Shown here in pieces: positions 25,299 to 33,639 of a stretch of DNA of 64,000 nucleotides. How positions within the stretch are numbered: the first letter of the stretch is position 1; every line of letters starts with the position of its first letter. The notes under the pieces are model-generated. The model had not been told where the DNA came from. It ran no database searches and was given only the letters and a program-made list of their open reading frames with translations. Made by a program: the position numbers and the translations under genes. The DNA comes from Streptomyces sp. NBC_01197 (GTDB lineage Bacteria; Actinomycetota; Actinomycetes; Streptomycetales; Streptomycetaceae): positions 1,862,001-1,926,000 of the forward strand of contig NZ_CP108569.1 in the NCBI RefSeq assembly GCF_036010505.1, read 5' to 3'.

Positions 25299-26408
25299 AT
25301 GCGCCTGAACCAGACCACTTGGGGCCACGACGCCCGCGAACCGAACGCCCCGGACCGCAACGCACGGTTCGCCGGGTTACTCGTGGCGGTGCGCGCCGTG
25401 CTGCCGGCCGTGGTGGCCGCGGTCTGTGCGGTGGCCGCGGTCGCTGCGGTGTGCGCCGCCACGGGGGCCGGGCTGCCGTTCGCCGTGGCGGCAGGGGCGA
25501 CACCCATGTCGGCATTGAGGGTGCCGGCGGCGGCGCCCGCGGCCATGCCCACGCCAGTGCCGACGGCGGACCGCAGCTGGCCGGTGGGCGGCCGACCACG
25601 GATCGTCCACGGCTGGGACCCGCCCGCCTCTCCGTACGGACCGGGGCACCGCGGAGTTGACCTGGCCGCCGCACCCGGCACACCGGTACTGGCAGCGGCC
25701 TCCGGCCGGGTCACGTTCGCGGGCCGGGTGGCCGGACACGGGGTGCTCACCATCGCGGTGTCGGGCACACCCCTGCGCACGACTTACGAACCGGTCCGGG
25801 CACTCGTCGCAAAAGGAGAAGAGGTCACCGCCGGCCGGCCGGTCGCCGTACGGGAGGACGGGGCGTCCCACTGCCCGTCGGGCTGTCTGCACTGGGGGCT
25901 GCTGCGCGGGGACGTCTATCTGAATCCGCTGTCGCTGCTCCCGCCCGGGCTGCTGCACCGGGGGCCGTCCAGGCTGCTGCCGGTGTTCGGGGTTCCGGAG
26001 ATCACGGGGGAAGCGCCCGGAGCCGGACCGGGATACGCGGATGACGCAGCGGCGGAGGAGTACGGGGAAGCGGGGAAGTACCGGGAGGGCGCGCGCATCG
26101 GTGGGCGTCAGCCCTGGACACCGCCCAGTGCCATCCCGACGGCCGCGTCGGCCACCACGGCGGGGTCTTCGGCCGAACCAGTCTCGATACGCCGCACCGC
26201 CGCGTCCACCACCCCCTGGAGCAGCATCGCCGCCAGTCTCGGCTGGTCGTGGTGGAGAGCTTCGAGCGCCTCGACGATCATCGCGATGAGACCGCCGTGC
26301 GCGGCACGGATCTTCTCGCGGGCACCCGCATCGAGCTCGCCTGCGGAGATGGCCACCACGGCCCGGTGGCGCTGGTCACCGACCAGCGCCAGCTGCTGGC
26401 GCACATAG
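25299..26408 (+). CDS. M23-like (LytM) putative peptidoglycan-associated protein
   Basis: 369 codons as read. A signal-anchor (about 24-55) is followed by an M23 domain (about 100-210): [21 protein letters not shown] supplies the first His and Asp, but the HxH site reads CLHWGL, so its first His is Cys. This variant suggests a weak or non-catalytic domain. Real similarity ends near [13 protein letters not shown] (about residue 232). The last 100 residues run antisense through the TetR gene and look like translated complement, so a stop was probably lost by frameshift or the tail is spurious. ATG at 25299 follows GGGGGACGG. It is divergent from rpsB. Confidence 0.68.
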   Translation: MRLNQTTWGHDAREPNAPDRNARFAGLLVAVRAVLPAVVAAVCAVAAVAAVCAATGAGLPFAVAAGATPMSALRVPAAAPAAMPTPVPTADRSWPVGGRPRIVHGWDPPASPYGPGHRGVDLAAAPGTPVLAAASGRVTFAGRVAGHGVLTIAVSGTPLRTTYEPVRALVAKGEEVTAGRPVAVREDGASHCPSGCLHWGLLRGDVYLNPLSLLPPGLLHRGPSRLLPVFGVPEITGEAPGAGPGYADDAAAEEYGEAGKYREGARIGGRQPWTPPSAIPTAASATTAGSSAEPVSIRRTAASTTPWSSIAASLGWSWWRASSASTIIAMRPPCAARIFSRAPASSSPAEMATTARWRWSPTSASCWRT

Positions 26409-26689
26409 GCCTCGACCTTGCCCGCCGGATCAGGGGCCCGCTCCATCGCGGACTCGATCTCGGCCGCCCAGACGGGGAAGTCGACGGCGCAGAGCTCTTC
26501 CACCACTGCGGCGCGTGAGCGGAAGTACTCGTACACGGAGGAGCGCGCGAGGCCGGTGCGCTCGGCGAGGGCGGGGAAGGTCAGCGCCTCCGTGCCGCCT
26601 TCGGAGAGGAGGGTGCGGGCGGCGTCCAGCAGGGCGCTGCGCTGCATGGTTCGGTGTTCGGCCACGGAGGCCGCTCGAATCCTGGGCAC
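26108..26689 (-). CDS. TetR/AcrR family transcriptional regulator
   Basis: 193 residues. The N-terminal helix-turn-helix lies at about 14-60 (LLSEGGTEALTFPALAERTG then LARSSVYEYFRSRAAV). The C-terminal ligand domain has the small-helix pattern of QacR/AcrR regulators. Target genes are unknown. It sits between whiG and the convergent M23-like gene, whose reading frame overlaps it by 301 nt on the other strand. The frame has strong G/C third positions and a clear family match, so this is the real gene in the overlap. Confidence 0.88.
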   Translation of the reverse strand: MPRIRAASVAEHRTMQRSALLDAARTLLSEGGTEALTFPALAERTGLARSSVYEYFRSRAAVVEELCAVDFPVWAAEIESAMERAPDPAGKVEAYVRQQLALVGDQRHRAVVAISAGELDAGAREKIRAAHGGLIAMIVEALEALHHDQPRLAAMLLQGVVDAAVRRIETGSAEDPAVVADAAVGMALGGVQG

Positions 26690-26738
26690 GGGCCCACTTT
26701 ACGGAAGCCCTCTGCGCAGGCACGATTCGCCTGCGGAA

Positions 26739-27575
26739 TCAGCGGCCGACGTCCGACAGCTTGGCGCGAAGCTGCAGTACCGATTTGGTGTGGATCTGGC
26801 TGACCCGGCTCTCGGTGACCCCGAGGACGTGGCCGATCTCTGCCAGCGTGAGACCTTCGTAGTAATAGAGGGTGACCACGGTCTTCTCCCGGTCGGGGAG
26901 CGTGTTGATGGCGCGGGCCAGCAGTCTGCGCAGCTCGCGGCCCTCGGCCAGCTCGACCGGGTTGTCCGCTGCGGTGTCCTCCAGGGTGTCCATCAGGCTG
27001 AGCCGGTCGCCGCCCTCGCCGCCGACGTGCAGCAACTCGTCCAGGGCTACCACATTCGCCAGCGACAACTGACTGAAGACCGCGTGCAGTTCCTCGACGG
27101 CGATGCCCATCTCGGCCGCGACCTCGACCTCGGACGGAGTGCGGCGCAGCTGGGCCTCCAGCGTCGCGTAGGCGCGCTCGACGGCGCGTGCCTTCTGCCG
27201 GACCGAGCGGGGAATCCAGTCGAGCGCGCGGAGTTCGTCGATCATCGCGCCACGGATCCGGGTGATCGCATAGGTCTCGAACTTGATGGACCGCTCGATG
27301 TCGAACTTTTCGATGGCGTCGATCAGCCCGAAGACACCGGAGGACACGAAGTCGGCCTGCTCGACGTTGGGCGGCAGCCCCACGCTGACCCGGCCCGCGA
27401 CGTACTTCACCAGGGGCGAGTAGTGCAGGATCAGCTGCTCGCGCAGCCGTCTGTCGCCCGTTGACTTGTACGACCGCCACAGCTCGTCGAGCGAAGACGG
27501 CGCGGGGGGCCGAATGTGGCCACGTGCAGCCGGCGGCGCTGCCGCGCGGTCAGACCCGGACGTGTGCTGGGGCAT
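26739..27575 (-). CDS. whiG: RNA polymerase sigma factor WhiG (FliA class)
   Basis: 278 residues of the FliA/WhiG sigma-28 class. Region 2 holds [39 protein letters not shown] and [20 protein letters not shown]. Region 3 holds [18 protein letters not shown]. Region 4 holds [20 protein letters not shown] and [19 protein letters not shown]. In Streptomyces WhiG commits aerial hyphae to sporulation and is held by the anti-sigma RsiG with c-di-GMP. The gene is 49 nt upstream of the TetR gene on the same strand. ATG at 27575. Confidence 0.96.
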   Translation of the reverse strand: MPQHTSGSDRAAAPPAARGHIRPPAPSSLDELWRSYKSTGDRRLREQLILHYSPLVKYVAGRVSVGLPPNVEQADFVSSGVFGLIDAIEKFDIERSIKFETYAITRIRGAMIDELRALDWIPRSVRQKARAVERAYATLEAQLRRTPSEVEVAAEMGIAVEELHAVFSQLSLANVVALDELLHVGGEGGDRLSLMDTLEDTAADNPVELAEGRELRRLLARAINTLPDREKTVVTLYYYEGLTLAEIGHVLGVTESRVSQIHTKSVLQLRAKLSDVGR

Positions 27576-27814
27576 TCGTTGCCTTGAGCCGTTCTGCTGG
27601 GACCTGCGTGAGGACTTGTTTTGAGCCGGATTCCTTGTGAGCGTAGCGTGACTGGAGCATCGCAGGGTGCGATGAGTACGTCATAGCACCTGGTTGACGT
27701 CATCGCGCGGACCGCGTTCCGGAGGTGATGCCGGAAGACCCCTGCCGAGGCTGTGACATCACCTTTTCACCCGATTGCCCCAGGTCAAGCATCGCCTCGC
27801 CGGGTGTCCGCGAT
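27576..27814. promoter_or_regulatory. whiG upstream region with small inverted repeats
   Basis: This 239-nt gap between dprA and whiG holds CATCGCA-GGG-TGCGATG (27658-27674), ACGTCA-n11-TGACGT (27678-27700) and GTGACATCAC (27753-27762). All are compact palindromes suited to dimeric regulators. whiG is known to be repressed by BldD, but I could not match the BldD consensus cleanly. No extra gene is visible. Confidence 0.4.
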
Positions 27815-28954
27815 CTATGGCGCCCCCGACACCAACTGCCATCCTTCGCTTCGCCGTTCAACAAACCCCAACGAGTGGAGTTCGTACAGCCTGGCGAGCG
27901 CTTCATCTGCTGTCGTCCCGGCCTCACGGGCCACATCGTGCCCGGCCATCGCACCGTGGCCGGGAAGCGCCTCCAGGACCCGGGCGGCGACCGGGCCGAG
28001 AAGGTCCCGGGGCAGGACCGGGCCGTGCCTGCCGGGTGCGAGGTCCCCGATGTCCCCCACCAGCTCGGCGACTTCGGCCGCGTCGGTGACCAGCAGGCCT
28101 CCGCAGCGCAGCAGTTCGTGCACACCGGCGGAGAGCCCGCTGGTCACCGGCCCGGGGACGCCCATCGTGTACCGGCCGAGCTTCTGCGCGCTGCGCGCGG
28201 TGGCCAGTGAGCCGCTGCGGTATTCGGCCTCGACGACCACGGTTCCCCGGGTGAGCGCGGCGATCACGCGGTTACGGAGGATGAAGCGGCTGGGCGTGGG
28301 GTGGTCACCCGGCGGCAACTCGCTGATGAGCAGCCCCTGTTCGGCGATCCGTCCGATCATCTCGGCGTGACCGCGCGGGTAGACCGTGTCGACCCCGCAG
28401 GCCAGCACCGCGATGGTGGCCCCGCCAGCGGCGAGCGCCCCGCGGTGCGCGGCCCCGTCGACCCCGAACGCGGCGCCCGACACGACGACCCAGCCCAGCT
28501 CCGCGAGGCCGGAGCCCAGCGCTGCCGCCATGTGCGCCCCGTAGGCCGTACAGGCCCGGGCGCCGACCACCGCTACGGAGCGCAGCGCCCACATCCGCAG
28601 ATGGGGCCGGCCCCGCACCCAGAGCCCGATGGGCCGCGCGTCTCCCAGGTCGTCGAGCTGCACCGGCCACTCCTGGTCCCCTGGGCAGATGAACCGCCCA
28701 CCGCCCGCCTCCGCGGCCCGCAGATCCTGTTCGGGGTGCGCCGCAGCCGCCCGCAGCCGGTAGCCGCCGAGCCGCTTGGCGCTCACCCCGGGAAATGCCG
28801 CCTCCCCGCCGTCCGCCATGGTGCGCAGCCGCCGCCACAGCTCCACGGCCCCCAGTTCGCGCAGCAACCGGCCGCCCAGCTCGTCGCCCGGCTCGACGGT
28901 CCGGGTGAGCGCGGCCCGGGCCAGCCGCTCGTCCCCGCCGGCGTCCGTGCTCAT
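27815..28954 (-). CDS. dprA: DNA-processing protein DprA (Smf)
   Basis: 379 residues: an N-terminal SAM-like part, the DprA Rossmann domain (about 120-300, with VAVVGARACTAYG, VVSGAAFGVDGAAHRGAL, TIAVLACGVDTVYP and SRFILRNRVIAAL) and a C-terminal winged-helix (DVAREAGTTADEALARLYEL). DprA loads RecA on incoming single-stranded DNA in transformable bacteria; in Streptomyces its role is less clear. The start overlaps the upstream comM stop by 4 nt, so it is coupled to comM-yraN. Confidence 0.93.
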   Translation of the reverse strand: MSTDAGGDERLARAALTRTVEPGDELGGRLLRELGAVELWRRLRTMADGGEAAFPGVSAKRLGGYRLRAAAAHPEQDLRAAEAGGGRFICPGDQEWPVQLDDLGDARPIGLWVRGRPHLRMWALRSVAVVGARACTAYGAHMAAALGSGLAELGWVVVSGAAFGVDGAAHRGALAAGGATIAVLACGVDTVYPRGHAEMIGRIAEQGLLISELPPGDHPTPSRFILRNRVIAALTRGTVVVEAEYRSGSLATARSAQKLGRYTMGVPGPVTSGLSAGVHELLRCGGLLVTDAAEVAELVGDIGDLAPGRHGPVLPRDLLGPVAARVLEALPGHGAMAGHDVAREAGTTADEALARLYELHSLGFVERRSEGWQLVSGAP

Positions 28955-30561
28955 CCGGCCTCCTTCCCGGCCGCGAGCAGCGCCCCCCGGTCCACCCCGG
29001 TACGCAGCTGGAGAGCCAGCCCGACGTCCTGGGCGCCCGGCCGGTCCCGGCCCGCCAGGTCGGCGACCGTCCAGGCCACCCTCAGCACCCGGTCGAGACC
29101 ACGGGCCGTGAGCAGTCCGCGCTCCATGTCCCGCTCGGCCACGGCCAGCGCACCCGGCGCGGCCGTCCAGCGGGTCCGCAGCTCATGGCCCGGCACCTCG
29201 CTGTTGGTGCTCCACGGCGTACCGGCCAGCCGCGCCGCCGCCCGCTCCCGGCCCTCCCGCACCCGAGCGGCCACGGTGGCCGACGACTCGCCCGCACCAC
29301 CCTGACCCATGAGGTCGGATCGGCGCACCGGCTCCACCTCGACCCGGAGGTCCACCCGGTCGAGGAGCGGGCCCGAGAGTCTGGACTGGTATCTGCGGAC
29401 CATCGAGGCCGGGCATTCGCACCCCGAGCCGTTCATCGTGTGCCTGCCGCAGGGGCAGGGATTGGCGGCCAGTGCCATCAGGAACCTGGCGGGCAGTCTC
29501 ACCACCCCGGCGCTGCGCGCGACCACCACATGCCCGGACTCCAGCGGCTGGCGGAGCGCGTCGAGGACCCGGACGGAGAATTCAGGGGCCTCGTCGAGAA
29601 AGAGGACCCCTCGGTGTGCCAGGGACACGGCCCCCGGCCGGGGCAGGCCGTTGCCGCCACCGATCAGCGACTGCATGGTCGCGGAGTGATGCGGGGCGCA
29701 GTACGGCGCGGTCCCGATCAGTGGCTCCCCCGGCGGGAGGATGCCGGCCACCGAGTGGACCGCCGTCACCTCCAGCGACTCATGCCTGGTCAGCGGCGGC
29801 AGGATCGCCGGAAGCCGCTCGGCCAGCATGGTCTTGCCCGCCCCAGGGGGTCCGTGCAGCAGCAGATGGTGGGCCCCGGCAGCGGCGACCTCCAGAGCCT
29901 TTCTGGCGGCCGGCTGTCCCGCCACGTCCGCGAGATCCGGCCCCGCGCCCAGGGTCAGCCCGGTTCCGGCCCCTGCGCCCGGCATCATCAACCCGGCCAG
30001 CATCGGGTCCGGCCGCCCCGCCACCGGGGCCTCCTCATCGGGGACCGGCTCGCCGGTCAGTACGGCGATGAGCTGCCGCAGGCTCCGTACCCCGAGCACC
30101 GAGACCCCGGGCACCAGCGACGCTTCCCCCGCGGTCTGCTCCGGGACCACGACCTGGCTGTATCCCGCTTCCGCCGCGGCCAGCACGGCGGGCAGGATGC
30201 CGCGCACCGGCCTGACCCGGCCGTCGAGCCCCAGCTCCCCGATGAGCACCAGATCGGCGATCTCCTTCGGGTCGATGCGCTCGGCCGCCCCCAGGACGGC
30301 GCAGGCGACGGCCAGATCGAATCCGCTGCCGCTCTTCGGTACCGACGCCGGGCTCAGCCCGACCGTGAGCTTCTTCTGCGGCCACTCGGCGCCGGAGTTC
30401 ACCACAGCGGCCCGCACCCGGTCCCGGCTCTCGACCAGGCTCTTGTCCGGCAGCCCCACCAGCGTGAAGGCGGCGATACCCGGTTCGAGATCCGCCTGGA
30501 CCTCCACCACCACGCCGTCGACCCCGACCAGCGCGACCGAACACGCACGCGCGAAGCCCAT
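28951..30561 (-). CDS. comM: YifB/ComM-family Mg-chelatase-like AAA+ ATPase
   Basis: 536 residues. The N-terminal Lon-protease-like fold (about 1-170, ACSVALVGVDGVVVEVQADL and GFDLAVACAVLGA) is followed by an AAA+ module with Walker A HGPPGAGKTMLAERLP, Walker B GVLFLDEAPEF and a Cys-rich insert CPCGRHTMNGSGCECPASMV typical of the family. ComM is a hexameric helicase that promotes branch migration during natural transformation. The gene overlaps dprA by 4 nt and yraN by 1 nt, forming a tight operon. Confidence 0.92.
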   Translation of the reverse strand: MGFARACSVALVGVDGVVVEVQADLEPGIAAFTLVGLPDKSLVESRDRVRAAVVNSGAEWPQKKLTVGLSPASVPKSGSGFDLAVACAVLGAAERIDPKEIADLVLIGELGLDGRVRPVRGILPAVLAAAEAGYSQVVVPEQTAGEASLVPGVSVLGVRSLRQLIAVLTGEPVPDEEAPVAGRPDPMLAGLMMPGAGAGTGLTLGAGPDLADVAGQPAARKALEVAAAGAHHLLLHGPPGAGKTMLAERLPAILPPLTRHESLEVTAVHSVAGILPPGEPLIGTAPYCAPHHSATMQSLIGGGNGLPRPGAVSLAHRGVLFLDEAPEFSVRVLDALRQPLESGHVVVARSAGVVRLPARFLMALAANPCPCGRHTMNGSGCECPASMVRRYQSRLSGPLLDRVDLRVEVEPVRRSDLMGQGGAGESSATVAARVREGRERAAARLAGTPWSTNSEVPGHELRTRWTAAPGALAVAERDMERGLLTARGLDRVLRVAWTVADLAGRDRPGAQDVGLALQLRTGVDRGALLAAGKEAG

Positions 30562-30920
30562 CAGGTCACCCCCCGTACATGCTCGACCCGGGGCGCCCCG
30601 CGCCTGGGCAGCACCACCCCGATCAGGTCGATCCGCACCCCGCCGGGCGGCGCCCCGCCGTGGGCCGCGAGCCAGCGCTCGGCGAGGTGTCTGAGCCGGT
30701 CGGCCTTGACCGGGGTGACCGCGGCCATCGGATGCTCGAAGGAGCTTTCCCTGCGGGTCTTCACCTCGCAGACGACCAGCGCGTCGCCGTCACGCGCCAC
30801 GATGTCGATCTCGCCCGACCTGCACCGCCAGTTCCGTTCGACGACGGTCATTCCGGACCCGGCCAGCGTCCTCGCCGCCAGCCCCTCCCCGTACCGCCCG
30901 AGTGCCCCCCGTGCGTTCAT
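30561..30920 (-). CDS. YraN family putative endonuclease (UPF0102)
   Basis: 119 residues with the UPF0102 fold: [37 protein letters not shown] and [17 protein letters not shown]. The E-x-D...E-V-K pattern matches the restriction-endonuclease-like catalytic triad. The function is unproven, but the usual neighbours dprA and comM suggest DNA processing. First gene of the yraN-comM-dprA operon, overlapping comM by 1 nt. Confidence 0.9.
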   Translation of the reverse strand: MNARGALGRYGEGLAARTLAGSGMTVVERNWRCRSGEIDIVARDGDALVVCEVKTRRESSFEHPMAAVTPVKADRLRHLAERWLAAHGGAPPGGVRIDLIGVVLPRRGAPRVEHVRGVT

Positions 30921-30994
30921 ACCGGCACCACCTCCGGTACCGACTGTGCCGCCCGGGCCGCCACCCTGTGGATCTTGGTGGATTACTCGCCGGT

Positions 30995-31003
30995 TGTGGA
31001 CAA
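30995..31003 (-). promoter_or_regulatory. Perfect DnaA-box match
   Basis: TGTGGACAA on the plus strand is TTGTCCACA on the minus strand, the consensus Streptomyces DnaA box. It sits in the 84-nt gap between DUF2469 and yraN, next to a weaker TGTGGATCT at 30967. Whether DnaA binds is untested. Confidence 0.4.
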
Positions 31004-31004
31004 C

Positions 31005-31313
31005 TCAGCCACCCGGAAGTTCGAGATCGCTCTTGTTGAGCTCCTCGATGTTCACATCCTTGAAAGTCAGTACACGTACCTGCTTCACGAACCTGGCCGG
31101 CCTGTACATGTCCCAGACCCAGGCATCAGCCATCGACACCTCGAAGAAAACCTCGCCCTGTACGGAGTGCACCTGCATCTCGTAGTCGTTGGTGAGGTAG
31201 AAGCGCCGCTCGGTCTCGATCACATATTTGAACAGGCCGACAACGTCGCGGTACTCCCGGTAGAGCTTCAGCTCCATCTCGGTCTCGTACTTTTCGAGGT
31301 CCTCGGCGCTCAT
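31005..31313 (-). CDS. DUF2469 family protein
   Basis: 102 residues, an actinobacterial conserved protein (MSAEDLEKYETEMELKLYRE; VVGLFKYVIETERRFYLTND). It is rich in acidic and aromatic residues and has no membrane segment. The family has no assigned activity but is found beside signal peptidase and NUDIX genes across actinobacteria, as here. ATG at 31313. Confidence 0.9.
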   Translation of the reverse strand: MSAEDLEKYETEMELKLYREYRDVVGLFKYVIETERRFYLTNDYEMQVHSVQGEVFFEVSMADAWVWDMYRPARFVKQVRVLTFKDVNIEELNKSDLELPGG

Positions 31314-31367
31314 GGCATGTTCCCCTTCAGCCGTGCGTCCCCCTATTGTGCGCCGCTCCCCTGCGCC

Positions 31368-31856
31368 CTAGACGATTTCCGGGGCCAGGACCACCGGTGC
31401 AGCCGGGGGACCCTCGTCGAGCAGCGTGCGCAGCAGCCCGGCGAGCCTGGTCGGATACACCGTCTCACGCGTCGCGGACAGTTCGGCGGAAGTCCACCAC
31501 CTCAGCCCCGCGACGCTGCGCTGCTCCAGCGGGGTCAGCCCGTCCATGGCGGTCGCAGTCCGAGTGGTTCGCCCGAGAAAGTACCGTTCATCCTGGTTCC
31601 ACCGGCGCCCGTCGAACGGGAACGAGCACACCCGGGACCACAGCACCGGGCCGAGGTCCACCGCGTCGATGCCGGTCTCCTCCCGCAACTCGCGGAGCGC
31701 GGCCTCCTCATGGGTCTCCCCCGGCTCGACGCCTCCGCCGGGAGTGAACCACCAGGTGCGCGCCGGATCGGCGGGCTCGAACCCGTGCATCAGCAGCACC
31801 CGGTCGGCCGGATCGAGCAGGATGACGCGCGCGACCTCGCGCAGCTCAGCCGACAC
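31368..31856 (-). CDS. NUDIX hydrolase
   Basis: 162 residues. The NUDIX box is complete: GGGVEPGETHEEAALRELRE followed by ETGI (about residues 40-63). The N terminus VARVILLDPADRVLLM and the SFPFDG and WNQDERYF segments fit housecleaning or nucleoside-diphosphate-X hydrolases. Substrate unknown. The start overlaps the sipZ stop by 11 nt, so it is the last gene of that transcript. Confidence 0.9.
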   Translation of the reverse strand: MSAELREVARVILLDPADRVLLMHGFEPADPARTWWFTPGGGVEPGETHEEAALRELREETGIDAVDLGPVLWSRVCSFPFDGRRWNQDERYFLGRTTRTATAMDGLTPLEQRSVAGLRWWTSAELSATRETVYPTRLAGLLRTLLDEGPPAAPVVLAPEIV

Positions 31857-32598
31857 CGACGGCCACCTTCTTCTTCCGGCCGCCCAGCCCCCGCGCGAGC
31901 GGCCCGTAGACCGAGCCGCCCAGGATCAGCACGACTCCGGCCAGCACAGCCGCCACGACCAGCTTCAGCGGCCCGGGCTGCGAGACCCCGCCGGGCAGCG
32001 CGGCGAAGGCCTCCGGCCGCCCGATCGTTCCGCCGCTCAGCGGCCAGGCGATGGCGTCCACCCGCGCGGACACCGTCGAGCGCGGTACCGAGCCGTGGTC
32101 CGCGTCCTGGAGGTGGACACGCGAGTCCATCGAGTTGGTGCGCTCGTCACCGAGCAGGAAGAGCCGCCCCGCGGGCACCTTCACGGTGAAACCCATCGCG
32201 GAGGCCCGCCCCTTGGAGAGCGGATCGGCATTGAGGTACGGCTCGTTGATGCCATTGCCGTTCACAGTGAGCCGGCCCCTGGTGTCACAGCAGGCGACCT
32301 TGTCGCCGCCGACTCCGACGACCCGCTTGACCATCGGCATATCGCCCCAGTCGGGATCCTGGAAGATCACCACGTCACCGCGGTGCACCGCACTGCTGTC
32401 TATTCGCTGTGCCAGCACCCGGTCCCCCACCTTCACGGTCGGGGTCATCGAGTCGGTCGGCACGGTGTACGGCTTGTACTCAACCGCTCCCCAGGCGAAC
32501 CCTCCGAGAAAGAGCACGCAGCCAACGGCCACGGCCAGACCCGACAGCGCACTGCCGAGCCGGCCGCCTCCGTCACTCGTACGTACTGTTCCGCTCAT
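31846..32598 (-). CDS. sipZ: Type I signal peptidase (SipZ position)
   Basis: 250 residues. The N-terminal anchor is at about 19-40; catalytic Ser50 lies in VPTDSM and general base Lys91 in MVKRVVGVGGD. The conserved box GDERTNSMDSR (box E) is present. A second C-terminal membrane segment (about 215-235, LKLVVAAVLAGVVLILGG) is a Streptomyces feature. It cleaves signal peptides of exported preproteins. Last of four adjacent paralogues; naming follows the S. lividans sipW-X-Y-Z order. Confidence 0.93.
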   Translation of the reverse strand: MSGTVRTSDGGGRLGSALSGLAVAVGCVLFLGGFAWGAVEYKPYTVPTDSMTPTVKVGDRVLAQRIDSSAVHRGDVVIFQDPDWGDMPMVKRVVGVGGDKVACCDTRGRLTVNGNGINEPYLNADPLSKGRASAMGFTVKVPAGRLFLLGDERTNSMDSRVHLQDADHGSVPRSTVSARVDAIAWPLSGGTIGRPEAFAALPGGVSQPGPLKLVVAAVLAGVVLILGGSVYGPLARGLGGRKKKVAVGVG

Positions 32599-32643
32599 CC
32601 CAGCGCTCCCCCATATCGGAGATCAACAATCTGGGAGCGCACC

Positions 32644-33639
32644 TTACCCGGCGGTACCGTCGCGGGTCAGCTTGCGCCTGCGCCGGATCACCAGAGGCAG
32701 TGCCCCGGCGAGACCCAGCGCCCCAGGAGCGACGGCGCCTGCGGCGTTGATGCCCTTCTGATCGAAGGTGCCGGGAACCCCCAGCCACGACCAGCGGTCG
32801 ACCGGCCAGGCCACGACGAAGGCCCGTCCGACGACCTCCTTGGTGGAGACCGTGCCGCCACCCGGCAGTTGCTGGTGGTAGCGCGAGTCGAGCGAGTCCT
32901 GACGGTGGTCGCCCATCACCCAGATCCGGCCCTTGGGCACATGGATCGGCCCGAACGGCTGGTCGTCGCAAGGGGTGTTGCCGGGGAAGATGAACGACTT
33001 CTCGGAGAGCGCCTTGCCGTTGACGACGACCGGGCCCCCCTTCTTGCAGGAAACCGTGTCCCCGCCGATCGCGATGACCCGCTTGATCAGGTCCTTCTCC
33101 TCGGCGGACGGCATCAGGCCGATGAAACTGAGGAACTTCTGCGCCACGTTCGGAGTCGGGGTCGGCTCGCCTTCGAGCCAGCCGCCCGGGTCGTGGAACA
33201 CCACGACGTCGCCCCGCTCCGGCTCCGAGCCGAACCACGGGGTCAGCTTGTCGACCAGCACCCGGTCACCGCGCTGCAGCGTGTCCTGCATCGAGTCGGA
33301 GGGGATCGAGAACGCCTGCACCAGGAAAGTCTTGATCAACAGGGCCAGGACCAGCGCGATGCCGATGAGAAGCGGCAGCTCCTTCCAGAAGGAGCGCTGC
33401 TTCTTCGGCCCGCTGTGGCCGGTGTTCTCGCCGTCCCTGTCGTCCTCGTCGAGGCCGTCCGGCCCGTCGGGGCCGTTCTGCCGGTCGCCGGCCCTGTGCT
33501 GACCGCCGTCCTTGCCGGGCCCGTCGGACCACCCGCTGTCAGAGGCTTCGGTTCCCTCGCCACCAACGGGCGGCCCTGGCCGGTCCTCTGGCTCTTCGTG
33601 TCCGGATCGCGCGCCGACCGCCACGTCCCCCACATCCAC
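32644..33639 (-). CDS. sipY: Type I signal peptidase (SipY position)
   Basis: 331 residues. A long acidic Gly/Asp-rich cytoplasmic tail (1-80) precedes the anchor (about 88-107). Catalytic Ser116 lies in PSDSM and Lys186 in LIKRVIAIGGD; box E reads GDHRQDSLDSRYH. A C-terminal membrane segment near 295-315 is followed by a basic tail. The start is GTG 33639 with GGAG 7 nt upstream; it overlaps the 3' end of sipX by 101 nt in another frame. In S. lividans SipY is the main housekeeping peptidase. Confidence 0.92.
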   Translation of the reverse strand: MDVGDVAVGARSGHEEPEDRPGPPVGGEGTEASDSGWSDGPGKDGGQHRAGDRQNGPDGPDGLDEDDRDGENTGHSGPKKQRSFWKELPLLIGIALVLALLIKTFLVQAFSIPSDSMQDTLQRGDRVLVDKLTPWFGSEPERGDVVVFHDPGGWLEGEPTPTPNVAQKFLSFIGLMPSAEEKDLIKRVIAIGGDTVSCKKGGPVVVNGKALSEKSFIFPGNTPCDDQPFGPIHVPKGRIWVMGDHRQDSLDSRYHQQLPGGGTVSTKEVVGRAFVVAWPVDRWSWLGVPGTFDQKGINAAGAVAPGALGLAGALPLVIRRRRKLTRDGTAG

